The notes under the pieces: model-generated | What the model saw: the letters and a program-made list of their open reading frames with translations, nothing else | Databases searched by the model: none | What the model was told of the DNA's origin: nothing | Source: CANHCC01 sp040381555 | GTDB taxonomy: Bacteria > Bacteroidota > Bacteroidia > J057 > RFSG01 | Length of the DNA stretch: 27,103 nucleotides | Assembly: GCA_040381555.1 (NCBI GenBank) | Contig: JBEIHC010000029.1 | Location: 1 to 27,103, forward strand | Direction: 5' to 3' | Position numbers and translations under genes: made by a program | Shown: one piece after another, positions 8,679 through 17,157 of the stretch | Position numbering within the stretch: position 1 is the stretch's first letter | Layout: each line of letters opens with the position of its first letter

Positions 8679-9703
8679 TTTCCTTGGGCGGCAAAGTACT
8701 CATCAGGGGAGCCTAAATCCTGCCAGGAACCAGACCAGTCAAATACCTGAATTTTAACCTTGCTATTTAACCATTCTTCCAATACAAGAGGCATATCAAT
8801 TCGAATGGGTTTCGGAATCGTTTTAAGCAACTCAGAGCGAAATAAATAAATGCCGGCATTCACGGGAAAACGAATAATGGGCTTCTCCTGAATACTCTTC
8901 AATCCCCCCTGAGCATCCGTCTCCAATAAAGCATAAGGCACTTCAACCTTCCAACCTGAAGCGGCTATTACAGCTTCAGCTTTTGTTTGAATCGCCTGAA
9001 GATACATCGCTTCCAAATCCAAATCGGTCAAAATATCTGCATTCATCATAAACAACCAAGGTTGTTGGGCATTCACTAAACTGAGCGCTCCGGCAGTGCC
9101 CAATGGCTCATCCTCTCGAATCACCTCAAAAGAAACTCTCCCCCGGATCCACTCAATAACAAACTGCTCAAGCATATCCGCTTCGTGATGCAGGGCAATA
9201 TAAATTTTCTGGATTCCGTATGCTATCAAGGCATCCATTATACGACCTAAAATGGGTTTGCCCAATACAGGCAATAAGGGCTTGGGAGTATGTTGAGTCA
9301 AAGTGCCCATTCGAGTACCTTTCCCACCTGCGACGATTAACACTTCTGCTGGCAGTAAGCAATAAGTATCCTGAGTATCATAGTGCCCAACATATTGCCC
9401 CTCTGTGTTCATCACTGGCACTCTCAAAATGCCCCTTTGTGCTGCTGCTCGAAAGGATTGATAATCCGCAGAATCTTTTGAAACAAACAAAAAATCGGGA
9501 TTGGCAAACTGGCGGATCGAATCCTCTAAGCTAAAACCGTCCAATAAACCTCTCCGAATATCCCCATCGGTAATACTACCTGTAATCATACCCTTTTCAT
9601 CCTCCACAAACAAGGTATGCCAGTCGCGACCCTGATTAATTAATCTCCACACATCTTCAGCGGAAATGGATTCGTTTATACAAAATTGTGGATTGTTTTT
9701 CAT
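8672..9703 (-). CDS. CBS-domain sugar nucleotidyltransferase (PtmE-like) of a nonulosonate pathway
   Basis: A 343-residue protein with two parts. Residues 1-115 form a CBS pair (motifs GSITDGDIRRGLL and RVPVMNTEGQYVG). Residues 120-340 form a sugar-nucleotide pyrophosphorylase domain with the nucleotide loop AGGKGTRM (125-132), TPKPLLPV (139-146), the metal-site stretch NADILTD, and the late motif WQDLGSPDEY. This architecture matches PtmE-type guanylyltransferases, which in Campylobacter make GDP-glucosamine for legionaminic acid. It also occurs in other mannose-1-phosphate guanylyltransferase-like proteins. It lies 5 bp after neuC and in line with neuB, which supports a nonulosonic-acid role. 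Whether it uses GTP, and on which sugar phosphate, is inferred. The hairpin at 8654-8678 overlaps its stop codon. Confidence 0.78.
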   Translation of the reverse strand: MKNNPQFCINESISAEDVWRLINQGRDWHTLFVEDEKGMITGSITDGDIRRGLLDGFSLEDSIRQFANPDFLFVSKDSADYQSFRAAAQRGILRVPVMNTEGQYVGHYDTQDTYCLLPAEVLIVAGGKGTRMGTLTQHTPKPLLPVLGKPILGRIMDALIAYGIQKIYIALHHEADMLEQFVIEWIRGRVSFEVIREDEPLGTAGALSLVNAQQPWLFMMNADILTDLDLEAMYLQAIQTKAEAVIAASGWKVEVPYALLETDAQGGLKSIQEKPIIRFPVNAGIYLFRSELLKTIPKPIRIDMPLVLEEWLNSKVKIQVFDWSGSWQDLGSPDEYFAAQGNL

Positions 9704-9708
9704 TCGCT

Positions 9709-10941
9709 TTACTGTTGAATATCTGGATATTTTTCAATGAGCCACTTTCGAATGACCGGAATAATTTTCCGAGTGGCCGTACCATTTCCGTATGGGCTGG
9801 CGTCTGCTCTCACCTTATTTTTCCATTCCAAAGTTCCTGCTTTCTGTATTGCTTGGAGTAGGGCATCTTTTTCTGCAGGCACATGAAGGGTAGTACTCGA
9901 ACTGAGCCGGCCTTTTTGTCGTATACCCACATTTATTGAAGGTGTTTTTAAAAAAGGAGCTTCTATTAAGCCGGAAGAGGAGTTTCCAATAATCATCTGA
10001 GCATGGGTCAAATAATAAATATATTGATGAATTGAACTGCCACGCAGTAGGACATCGCGCTTATCTCGGTATTTCCATAACTCTTCAAAGGCCTCATTAA
10101 ACTCCAAACAACCAGGGTCAGCAAAGCCTAAACTCAGAATCAACTGAATGGGTAAATCTTTAATGGCCTCAATCAAGGCATCCCGTTCCTGCCTTCCCAA
10201 ATCCGATAAACGGGTAACCGGATTAAAAGCAACTACAATAAACCTTTCCTCATGAGAATCTAATATTCCTTGTATGGCCTCTTGTAAGCGTATTTCATCC
10301 GTTTCTGGGGTATTCATGAGTTTCGCCTCTGTAAGAAAGTCCTCCTTTCTCATGAGTGAAAGGGTCTTAATTTTTTCCAGAGAGGGAGCACCAGAGGTAA
10401 CAATTTTGTTGGGCCTAATGCCCATACTGACAAGCTTTTGTTTAAAGGGCTCTGCTGCCACAAAGTGCAAATCCGAAAAAGCACTGATACAGGTTCTAAA
10501 GGTATCATCCACGGCACCTTCAGTAGTTTCCCCTCCATGAAAATGAATTAAGGGAATACGGTGACAAAAGGCGGCCTGAGCAGCCGCAAAAGTCTCATAT
10601 CTATCCCCAAGCACCATCACTGCATGGGGTCTGGTTTCAGTAAATAATCGTAAAAATTGCCTACTGGTTTCAACCATGCTTACTCCCATCTCTTCCAGTG
10701 TATCCCCTGGTGGCGGAATGGAAAGGCTTTTAATTTCTACAAAAGAGACATCATGCCCAATTAAATATTCAGCAATTTCATTTCTAGGATACCAACCTGT
10801 CGATAGTATTTGCAGACAGAAATCTTCGGAGCGCGCTAAAGCTTCTATAATGGATTGCCAAATGCCAAAATCAGAACGGGCACCCGTTACCAATCCTAAT
10901 ATAAAAGGCCTCTTCGCCTTTTTACTCACAGATGGGTTCAT
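9709..10941 (-). CDS. neuC: Hydrolysing UDP/GDP-N-acetylglucosamine 2-epimerase (NeuC/LegG type)
   Basis: A roughly 411-residue GT-B-fold epimerase that releases the nucleotide and yields an N-acetylmannosamine-type sugar for the next enzyme, NeuB. Motifs, numbered from an upstream ATG at 10950, include TGARSDFG near the N-terminus, GDRYET (115-120), FHGGETTEGAVDDTFR (137-152), and GNSSSGLIEAPFLKTPSINVG in the C-terminal half. The GETTEGAxDD signature is typical of the hydrolysing sialic/legionaminic branch rather than of WecB. Two starts are possible, ATG 10950 or ATG 10941; I use the inner one. Either way the start overlaps the end of neuB (20 or 29 bp), a sign of translational coupling. 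The actual nucleotide (UDP or GDP) cannot be read here; the adjacent PtmE-like gene hints at a GDP route. Confidence 0.85.
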   Translation of the reverse strand: MNPSVSKKAKRPFILGLVTGARSDFGIWQSIIEALARSEDFCLQILSTGWYPRNEIAEYLIGHDVSFVEIKSLSIPPPGDTLEEMGVSMVETSRQFLRLFTETRPHAVMVLGDRYETFAAAQAAFCHRIPLIHFHGGETTEGAVDDTFRTCISAFSDLHFVAAEPFKQKLVSMGIRPNKIVTSGAPSLEKIKTLSLMRKEDFLTEAKLMNTPETDEIRLQEAIQGILDSHEERFIVVAFNPVTRLSDLGRQERDALIEAIKDLPIQLILSLGFADPGCLEFNEAFEELWKYRDKRDVLLRGSSIHQYIYYLTHAQMIIGNSSSGLIEAPFLKTPSINVGIRQKGRLSSSTTLHVPAEKDALLQAIQKAGTLEWKNKVRADASPYGNGTATRKIIPVIRKWLIEKYPDIQQ

Positions 10942-11929
10942 AGGCTGCATAATTTTTCTTTGCAGGAGTATTCATAATTAATGGCCATTGACCTGCTTCT
11001 CGTCCTTTTAAAGGTCTTAAACAAATCAAATCGGATTCCTGCAGAATTTCCCCTTGCTGAATCTTCCGCCGGGTATATATACCCTTGCGCACAAAAGGTT
11101 TATTCACTAACTCTCGCGCTCCTGGTCTTTTAATGCCATCCCCAATAGCCTTTTCAACTTCCCGAATTGACTTGACCAATTGAGTGAATTCTACGGGATT
11201 CAAAGAGGCACGATGATCTGGCCCGGGTAACTCTTTATCCAGGGTAAAATGCTTCTCAATCAATACCGCACCCAAGGCCACTGCTGCAATAGCGCAATGA
11301 ATTCCTTCCGTATGGTCTGAATACCCAACCGGTAAGCCCCCCATTTTCTGTAAAGATTGAATCACTTTCAGGTTAGCATCCTCAGCTAAGCTGGGATATT
11401 CACTGTGGCATTGCATTAATAGAATATTTCCGGGAGGCAAACCAGCCGCCAATAATACTTCTATGGCGGTTCTAATTTCAGCCATGGTAGCCATGCCCGT
11501 AGAAAGCCATACCTCAGCCTGCATACGACCTACTTCAATGAGCAAGGGTATGTGATCAATTTCACCAGAGGGAATTTTAATAATACCTTCCTTCATGTTT
11601 TGTAGAATTCGTAAGGAGGGCAAATCAAAAACACTACAGACAAAGCCGATAGAAACAGAATTTGCGATGGCCTTCAGCTCGCGTAATTGTGCTTCGGTAA
11701 GAGCATATTGCTGCAGCATCTCGTACTGAGAAATAGTTGCATCAGAAGCAGCTGACTGATAAGGAGCCCGATCTGCTTGAGGCAAGACCAAATGCTCCGG
11801 ACTAAAAGCCTGAAACTTAATAAAATCTGCACCCGCTTGGGCAGCCTGAAAAATCAGCTCCTTCGCTAGATCCATATTCCCATTATGGTTTACTCCTGCT
11901 TCTGCTATTATTCGTACGGATGAATTCAT
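10922..11929 (-). CDS. neuB: N-acetylneuraminate/legionaminate synthase family (NeuB)
   Basis: A 335-residue enzyme that condenses phosphoenolpyruvate with a mannosamine-type sugar to give a nine-carbon nonulosonic acid. The TIM-barrel domain shows EAGVNHNG (10-17), IKFQ (37-40), LSTGMATMAEI, HSEYP, GYSDHTEG and the phosphate/metal motif EKHFTLDKELPGPDH. The C-terminus (about 280-332) is a SAF (antifreeze-like) domain, as is usual for NeuB/LegI/PseI. The EKHFT...GPDH form fits NeuB or LegI rather than PseI, but I cannot separate sialic from legionaminic acid. It is the first gene of the minus-strand set neuB-neuC-nucleotidyltransferase. Upstream is a 277-bp AT-rich gap with only a weak promoter-like box (TATCTTTA) just before the start codon. 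Confidence 0.87.
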   Translation of the reverse strand: MNSSVRIIAEAGVNHNGNMDLAKELIFQAAQAGADFIKFQAFSPEHLVLPQADRAPYQSAASDATISQYEMLQQYALTEAQLRELKAIANSVSIGFVCSVFDLPSLRILQNMKEGIIKIPSGEIDHIPLLIEVGRMQAEVWLSTGMATMAEIRTAIEVLLAAGLPPGNILLMQCHSEYPSLAEDANLKVIQSLQKMGGLPVGYSDHTEGIHCAIAAVALGAVLIEKHFTLDKELPGPDHRASLNPVEFTQLVKSIREVEKAIGDGIKRPGARELVNKPFVRKGIYTRRKIQQGEILQESDLICLRPLKGREAGQWPLIMNTPAKKNYAAYEPICE

Positions 11930-12206
11930 TACGGTAAAGATAATTAATATACCTCAATCGGATAAATCGCCCTACTTCACTGATGGTTAATTAGATAAAA
12001 ACAAAATTTAAAAAATGGCGACACTATATTTCTCACAGAGAACCTGAATGTTAAAGGAGCAAAATTTACTGCGGTTAAAAGAACAAAGGTTTGTAAAATC
12101 CATCTGGTTCAGAACAATGCAGAGCAAATCGAAAGCACTGTTATTGTGATTCTTACTAAGTTTGCCTGGAAAGGCTGTTAATTTCCTTTCCCTCACATAC
12201 CTATTT

Positions 12207-12989
12207 TTACTGCACAGGATATTTCTTTACGATTGCTTGAATTTCAGGATGGATTTTTCCATTGGAAGCCAAAATTTCTTTCCCAAAAATAAAATCCGAT
12301 GAATCACCGAAAGTAGTGACTTGTCCGCCAGCTTCTAACACCAATAATGCCCCTGCGGCTACATCCCAAGCTCCTAGGTGAGATTCAAAAAAACCATCAA
12401 AGCGTCCACAAGCTGTCCAAGCTAAATCAATCGCCGCAGCACCAGGTCTTCGAATACCCCTACTTTTCTCCAATATCTCCCGAAAAGACAACAGGTAATT
12501 ATCCATGTGTCGGAAAAAAGTATAAGGAAACCCTGTGGCGATTAAAGCATCCGCTAGTTTGGGAGTGGAGGAAACGCGAATGGGATTGCCATTCAAAAAA
12601 GCCCCTTTCCCCTTTTCAGCGAAAAACATCTCTTTGCGCTCAGGGTCATACACATACCCCAAACTTAACTCACCCTTTACCTGTAAAGCCACACTCACAC
12701 AATAGACGGGCACTCCATGAATAAAATTAGTAGTTCCATCCAATGGGTCAATAATCCAATTCTGTTCGCCCTGATTTAGGATACCTCCCTCTTCGCGTAT
12801 AAACCCACTGCCGGGAAGAATTTGTTGCAATGCCGCAGTTAATTTTTCTTCAGCGGTTCGATCTACATACGAAACCAAATCATTCTTTCCTTTGGTCTCA
12901 ATCATTTCCTGAGAAAAAGATTTCCGCTCTTGGGCAATCCAATCTCCCGTTTCCCGAATAAGGGTTTCTACCTTCTGCTGAATACTCAT
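12207..12989 (-). CDS. Inositol-monophosphatase family protein (SuhB-like)
   Basis: A 260-residue metal-dependent sugar/inositol phosphatase. Both metal motifs are intact: EEGG at 66-69, the core motif WIIDPLDGTTNFIHG at 78-92, and the C-terminal GAWDVAAGALLVLEAGG motif. The family hydrolyses inositol-1-phosphate or related sugar phosphates. In bacteria its members also include 3'(2'),5'-bisphosphate phosphatases and SuhB, and the substrate is not evident here. Length is normal. It lies upstream of the nonulosonate genes on the same strand, but the 277-bp gap suggests a separate transcript. It diverges from rfaE2 across an 80-bp region. Confidence 0.87.
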   Translation of the reverse strand: MSIQQKVETLIRETGDWIAQERKSFSQEMIETKGKNDLVSYVDRTAEEKLTAALQQILPGSGFIREEGGILNQGEQNWIIDPLDGTTNFIHGVPVYCVSVALQVKGELSLGYVYDPERKEMFFAEKGKGAFLNGNPIRVSSTPKLADALIATGFPYTFFRHMDNYLLSFREILEKSRGIRRPGAAAIDLAWTACGRFDGFFESHLGAWDVAAGALLVLEAGGQVTTFGDSSDFIFGKEILASNGKIHPEIQAIVKKYPVQ

Positions 12990-13048
12990 CCCACAAAATA
13001 AAAGAAATTTCGAACGAAAGAGTCATCTTTAATTCAGGCTAAAAAGTA

Positions 13049-13056
13049 TAATTTTG
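13049..13056 (+). promoter_or_regulatory. Putative Bacteroidota-type -7 box for the rfaE2-kynurenine operon
   Basis: The sequence TAATTTTG matches the TAnnTTTG -7 element of Bacteroidota primary sigma factors, and lies 13 bp before the ATG at 13070. The -33 partner is poor: TTTA rather than TTTG, 17 bp upstream. If real, the transcript would have a very short leader. Confidence 0.4.
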
Positions 13057-13069
13057 ACTAAATATCTTT

Positions 13070-13564
13070 ATGGAAAAACATCAGCAATCCGATAAAATTC
13101 TCACCGATCCAGAAAAGCTTCATCGCCTATTATTACGACTGAAATTCTTTAAAAAGAAAATTGTTTTTACAAATGGATGTTTTGACCTCCTTCACATCGG
13201 CCATGTAGATTACCTAGAACAGGCCGCAGCATTGGGAGATATTCTTTTCGTGGGGGTGAACACAGATGCCTCTATTCAGGCACTCAAAGGCCCGGAAAGA
13301 CCCATACAGCCTGAGTTGTCCAGATATAGAGTATTAGCAGCTTTAGCCGCTGTTGATTTTGTGGTTCCTTTTTCTGAGGAAACACCCTTGGATCTCATCC
13401 GTAAGATTTTACCAGATGTATTGGTGAAAGGGGATGATTACCAAGCGGAGCAAATAGTAGGGTATTCAGAGGTAACGAATGCTGGAGGAAAAGTGATTAC
13501 AATTCCATTGGTAAAGGGTTTCTCCAGCAGTCAAATTATTGAAAAAATCAAAAAGGGTGTATGA
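13070..13564 (+). CDS. rfaE2: D-glycero-beta-D-manno-heptose 1-phosphate adenylyltransferase-type protein (RfaE2)
   Basis: A 164-residue single-domain cytidylyltransferase-like nucleotidyltransferase. It carries TNGCFDLLHIGH at residues 34-45 (the HxGH-type nucleotide motif), then GVNTDASI, KGPERPI and VKGDDY, and ends with a GFSSSQIIEKI segment that matches the ISSTxII-type motif. It would form ADP-heptose for lipopolysaccharide core or S-layer/O-glycan synthesis. The N-terminal kinase half of HldE is absent, as in genomes with separate RfaE1. It heads the operon: its stop overlaps the next start in an ATGA, so it is translationally coupled to the cyclase-family gene. No functional link to kynurenine metabolism is obvious. 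Confidence 0.85.
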   Translation: MEKHQQSDKILTDPEKLHRLLLRLKFFKKKIVFTNGCFDLLHIGHVDYLEQAAALGDILFVGVNTDASIQALKGPERPIQPELSRYRVLAALAAVDFVVPFSEETPLDLIRKILPDVLVKGDDYQAEQIVGYSEVTNAGGKVITIPLVKGFSSSQIIEKIKKGV

Positions 13565-14379
13565 AAATTTCATTTGAATGGGCAAATCAAAACTGGAAGT
13601 TTGATACCGAAGCGGGCATAAACATTGCCATTCCGTTGGAATTTAACGGCGCGCAACCCAATACCTACGGTGTACCCAATGCCAGTGCTCAAGCTTATCG
13701 GGATGGCACCTTTGTAGGAGATACCCGGGAAGGAGGAGGGTGCAATTTCGAAACCTATACCCTGACCCCTCATTGCAATGGAACGCATACAGAAGGAATA
13801 GGCCATTTGACCCGAGATAGAATTCCCGTTTCTCTGCCGGCGAATCAATCGTTTCTCCCGGCCTGCTTAATTTCGATTAAACCTTGCTTACCTGAAGACT
13901 CTTCAGAAACCTACACACCCGATTTTCAAGCTCCTGATTTATTAATTACCCGTGATGCTATCGAAGAAGCATTGAATTCTATTTCCGGATGGGAAAATTG
14001 TGCAGCTATAATCATAAGGACCTTACCCAATTTACCCTCCAAAAAATCTCGGGACTATATGCAAGAAGCTCCGGCATTTTTCACCCATGAGGCGATGCAC
14101 TTTTTAGCCTCTCAGACATTTTCTCATTTACTGACGGATATACCTTCTTTAGACAGACTTTTCGACGAGGGATTATTGAGCAATCATCATATTTGGTGGA
14201 ACCTCGATTCTGCAAATGGTCCCATTCAGGAATCACACGCTCATCGTACTGTAACGGAAATGATCTTTGCACCGAATGAAGTGGTCGATGGCTTGTATGT
14301 GTTAAACCTTCAGATTGCTCCATTTTTGGGAGATGCAACTCCTTCACGACCTTTGGTGTTTCCTTTAATACCTGCTTAA
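13561..14379 (+). CDS. Cyclase-family metal hydrolase, probable kynurenine formamidase
   Basis: A 272-residue protein of the cyclase / KynB fold. The metal motif is HCNGTHTEGIGH at residues 71-82. The family form is HxGTHxDxPxH, so here Asp is replaced by Glu and Pro by Ile. A further conserved stretch, ESHAHRTVTE, is near the C-terminus. KynB-type enzymes hydrolyse N-formyl-L-kynurenine to kynurenine and formate. The place just before kynureninase and kynurenine monooxygenase strongly suggests that reaction. From the fold alone it could act on another amide or ester. It overlaps rfaE2 by 4 bp and lies 20 bp before kynU. No signal peptide is seen, so it should be cytoplasmic. Confidence 0.7.
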   Translation: MKISFEWANQNWKFDTEAGINIAIPLEFNGAQPNTYGVPNASAQAYRDGTFVGDTREGGGCNFETYTLTPHCNGTHTEGIGHLTRDRIPVSLPANQSFLPACLISIKPCLPEDSSETYTPDFQAPDLLITRDAIEEALNSISGWENCAAIIIRTLPNLPSKKSRDYMQEAPAFFTHEAMHFLASQTFSHLLTDIPSLDRLFDEGLLSNHHIWWNLDSANGPIQESHAHRTVTEMIFAPNEVVDGLYVLNLQIAPFLGDATPSRPLVFPLIPA

Positions 14380-14399
14380 AAATTTCAACATCTTGCTCT

Positions 14400-15677
14400 A
14401 TGATTAATACAGATTTAACTCCTGACACTTACAAGCTGATGGATCGCGCGGATGAGTTAGCAAGTTTCCGAGACCTGTTCCATATTCCTAAAAATGCAGA
14501 TGGAAGTGATCAACTCTATTTTTGCGGGAATTCTTTAGGACTGCAGCCTAAACAGACCCGGCAATTTGTAGAGGAAGAATTGGCAGATTGGGCAAAATTA
14601 GGCGTCGAAGGTCATTTTCATGCCAAACATCCCTGGATGCCCTACCATGAATTTCTGACCGAAACAACTGCAGAGATTGTTGGAGCCTTGCCATCTGAAG
14701 TGGTTAATATGAATCACTTGACAGTAAATCTTCATTTACTGATGGTGAGCTTCTACCGCCCATGCTCTGGCAAATCAGCTATCCTTATTGAAAAGGGCTG
14801 TTTTCCATCTGATCGCTATGCCGTAGAATCTCAAATTCAATTTCACGGCTACAATCCTGAAATAGATTTGATCGAATTAGCTCCAAGACCAGGAGAACTT
14901 ACCCTTCGGAAAGAAGATATTTTGGATGCCATTCAAAAAGAGGGGCATAGAATTGCGCTGATTTTAATGGGAGGGGTAAATTACTACACAGGACAATTTT
15001 TCCCATTAAAAGATATTGTGCGTGCGGCCCAGCCCTTTGAGATTGTCGTGGGTTTTGACCTCGCACACACTGCAGGAAACATAGAACTTCACTTGCACGA
15101 TTGGGAGGTGGATTTTGCGGCTTGGTGCACTTATAAATATTTAAACGGTGGCCCCGGAGGAGTTGGAGGGGTATATATTCATGAAAAGCATCATACCCGT
15201 AAAGATATTCCGAGATTTGCCGGATGGTGGGGTCAGGATAAAGAATCGCGTTTTAAAATGGGTCCTGAATTCCACCCCATTCCAAGTGCAGAAGGTTGGC
15301 AGTTAAGTAATGCGCCCGTACTTTCCATGGCTGCTCTTCGTGCCTCGCTGGATATTTTCAAAAAAGCGGGTATGCCCGCAATTCGAAGAAAAAGTTTGCT
15401 CCTTACTTCTTATTTAGAATTTCTCATCCAACAACGCAATCTTAGTTCGGAAAAGAAAGTAGAGATTATCACGCCTGCAAATCAGGATGAACGAGGTGCA
15501 CAACTTTCGCTAAGAGCCGGAGGAGCTGAGGGAAAGCGCGTTTTTGACCAATTGATTGCAGCAGGCGTAATTGCGGATTGGCGGTATCCGGATGTCATTC
15601 GGGTTGCTCCTGCCCCTTTGTATAATTCCTTTCAGGATGTGTATCGTTTTGCTGAATTACTTTTTTTATTTTTATAA
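14400..15677 (+). CDS. kynU: Kynureninase
   Basis: A 425-residue PLP-dependent fold-type-I hydrolase that cleaves kynurenine or 3-hydroxykynurenine to (3-hydroxy)anthranilate and alanine. Visible motifs are YFCGNSLGLQP near residues 40-50, the PLP-binding FDLAHTAGN, and WCTYKYLNGGPG with the likely Schiff-base Lys at 246. The C-terminal part has the substrate-site segment DWRYPDVIRVAP. Length is normal for the family. It lies 13 bp before kmo and 20 bp after the cyclase-family gene, so all three are probably one transcript. Confidence 0.92.
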   Translation: MINTDLTPDTYKLMDRADELASFRDLFHIPKNADGSDQLYFCGNSLGLQPKQTRQFVEEELADWAKLGVEGHFHAKHPWMPYHEFLTETTAEIVGALPSEVVNMNHLTVNLHLLMVSFYRPCSGKSAILIEKGCFPSDRYAVESQIQFHGYNPEIDLIELAPRPGELTLRKEDILDAIQKEGHRIALILMGGVNYYTGQFFPLKDIVRAAQPFEIVVGFDLAHTAGNIELHLHDWEVDFAAWCTYKYLNGGPGGVGGVYIHEKHHTRKDIPRFAGWWGQDKESRFKMGPEFHPIPSAEGWQLSNAPVLSMAALRASLDIFKKAGMPAIRRKSLLLTSYLEFLIQQRNLSSEKKVEIITPANQDERGAQLSLRAGGAEGKRVFDQLIAAGVIADWRYPDVIRVAPAPLYNSFQDVYRFAELLFLFL

Positions 15678-15690
15678 ATAACTTTACTAT

Positions 15691-17055
15691 ATGGACAAGC
15701 AATCGAATCCAGTTGTATTAGCTGGGGCAGGGCTGGCAGGGTCTCTGCTCGCAATATTCCTTTCTCGACAAGGAAAAAAAGTGGAGGTCTTTGAAAGAAG
15801 ACCGGATATGCGGAAAGAAAGTATGAATGCAGGAAGAAGCATTAATTTGGCTTTATCCGAAAGAGGTATTCGAGCGCTTCGGTCTGTCGGGCTGGTGGAT
15901 CCAATAATGGAAATTGCCATACCGATGAAGGGAAGAATGATTCATGACAAAGCCGGGAATTTAGCCTATCAAGCTTATGGCAAAAATGACCGAGAAGTCA
16001 TTTACTCAGTTTCCAGAGGTGAGCTAAATAAAAAGCTAATGGACCTGGCAGAAGCACAAGAAGGCGTGAACCTTCATTTCCAATCAAGATGCACAGGAAT
16101 GAACCTGGAGAGCAAAGAAATGTTTTTTGTGGATGATAGTAGTGGGAAAGCATTTTCTTTAATAGCTGAAACTGCAATTGGTACGGATGGCTCTGCTTCT
16201 GCCCTTAGGCAAGAGTTAATGAAAGCGGGCAGGTTTAACTTTTCTCAACAGTATTTGGAACATGGATACAAGGAGTTAACCATACCGCCAGATGAAAAGG
16301 GAAATTTTCGTTTAGAAAAAAACGCCTTGCATATCTGGCCCAGAGGATCATTTATGATGATTGCCCTGCCCAATCCGGATGGCAGTTTCACCTGTACTTT
16401 GTTCTTTCCCTATGCGGGAGAAAATGGATTTGATGCCTTGAACGCTCCCGAAAAAGTCCAAGCATTTTTTGATGCTGAGTTTCCAGATGCCGTGCCCTTG
16501 ATGCCTACTTTGTTAGAGGATTTCATGAACAACCCCACCGGCAGTTTGGCCACTGTGCGATGTGAACCCTGGCACTGGAAGGATTCTTTGGTTTTATTGG
16601 GTGACGCAGCCCATGCGGTGGTTCCTTTCTTTGGACAAGGAATGAATTGTTCCTTCGAAGACTGTGTCGTGCTGGATGAAATAATCCAGCAAAACGGCTT
16701 GGATTGGAGCACTGTCTTTCCCTTGTATTCTGCCTCTCGAAAAACAAATGCGGATGCAATTGCCGATATGGCCCTAGAAAACTTCATAGAGATGCGGGAC
16801 AAAGTAGCTGACCCTAAATTCCGGTTGATGAAGGAAGTTGAGCATATTTTGGAAGAGAAATTCCCGGAAAATTTTATCGGTAGATATGTGATGGTTTCCT
16901 TTACCAATATTCCTTACAGAACCGCAATCAATCGAGGTATTGAGCAGGACAAAATATTGGTAGAATTATGCCAGAATGTTGAGCGTGCAGATGCGATAGA
17001 TTTAATCAAAGCTGAGCGTCTAGTGAAGCAGCTATCCCCCTTGGAAAAAGCATAA
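15691..17055 (+). CDS. kmo: Kynurenine 3-monooxygenase
   Basis: A 454-residue class-A flavoprotein hydroxylase that converts L-kynurenine to 3-hydroxykynurenine with NADPH and O2. The FAD fold GAGLAG is at 12-17. Family-specific stretches are NAGRSINLALSERGIRAL and, near residue 304, GDAAHAVVPFFGQGMNCSFED. A C-terminal region with ERADAIDLIKAERL follows. Bacterial KMO may lack the C-terminal membrane anchor of eukaryotic KMO, and I see no clear one here. It is the last gene of the operon. A small TGCTGCA hairpin begins 2 bp after its stop, followed by a strong terminator. Tryptophan dioxygenase and 3-hydroxyanthranilate dioxygenase are not in the window, so the pathway's ends lie elsewhere. 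Confidence 0.93.
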   Translation: MDKQSNPVVLAGAGLAGSLLAIFLSRQGKKVEVFERRPDMRKESMNAGRSINLALSERGIRALRSVGLVDPIMEIAIPMKGRMIHDKAGNLAYQAYGKNDREVIYSVSRGELNKKLMDLAEAQEGVNLHFQSRCTGMNLESKEMFFVDDSSGKAFSLIAETAIGTDGSASALRQELMKAGRFNFSQQYLEHGYKELTIPPDEKGNFRLEKNALHIWPRGSFMMIALPNPDGSFTCTLFFPYAGENGFDALNAPEKVQAFFDAEFPDAVPLMPTLLEDFMNNPTGSLATVRCEPWHWKDSLVLLGDAAHAVVPFFGQGMNCSFEDCVVLDEIIQQNGLDWSTVFPLYSASRKTNADAIADMALENFIEMRDKVADPKFRLMKEVEHILEEKFPENFIGRYVMVSFTNIPYRTAINRGIEQDKILVELCQNVERADAIDLIKAERLVKQLSPLEKA

Positions 17056-17056
17056 A

Positions 17057-17069
17057 GCTTGCTGCAAGC
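17057..17069 (+). repeat. Short hairpin with TGCTGCA core after kmo
   Basis: The palindrome GCT, core TGCTGCA, AGC starts two bases after the kmo stop. Its 14-base form AGCTTGCTGCAAGC is identical to the copy at 20927-20940. It lies before the terminator and is not followed directly by a T-run. Confidence 0.55.
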
Positions 17070-17076
17070 ATACTGT

Positions 17077-17111
17077 AAAAAAAGCGTCCTGAAATTCAGG
17101 ACGCTTTTTTT
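17077..17111 (+). terminator. Rho-independent terminator of the kynurenine operon, nearly symmetrical
   Basis: A 10-bp GC-containing stem (GCGTCCTGAA paired with TTCAGGACGC, with a small loop at 17092-17096 once the tip opens) is preceded by seven A and followed by seven T. On the plus strand it ends the operon. The A-run means it would also work on the minus strand for the decayed YceI locus and the operon upstream of it. Confidence 0.9.
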
Positions 17112-17157
17112 ATCAAAAATCATTCAAACTGATTCTTGAGGTTGATTGTTTTAGGTA

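Noticed and set aside
11930..12206. The gap between neuB and the inositol-phosphatase gene, with a 62-codon minus frame (12008-12196) and a 60-codon plus stretch without a start (11999-12181)
   Set aside because: Neither shows a family motif; the plus stretch has no start codon in frame and its length is within chance. It could be a decayed coding remnant, but I cannot name it.
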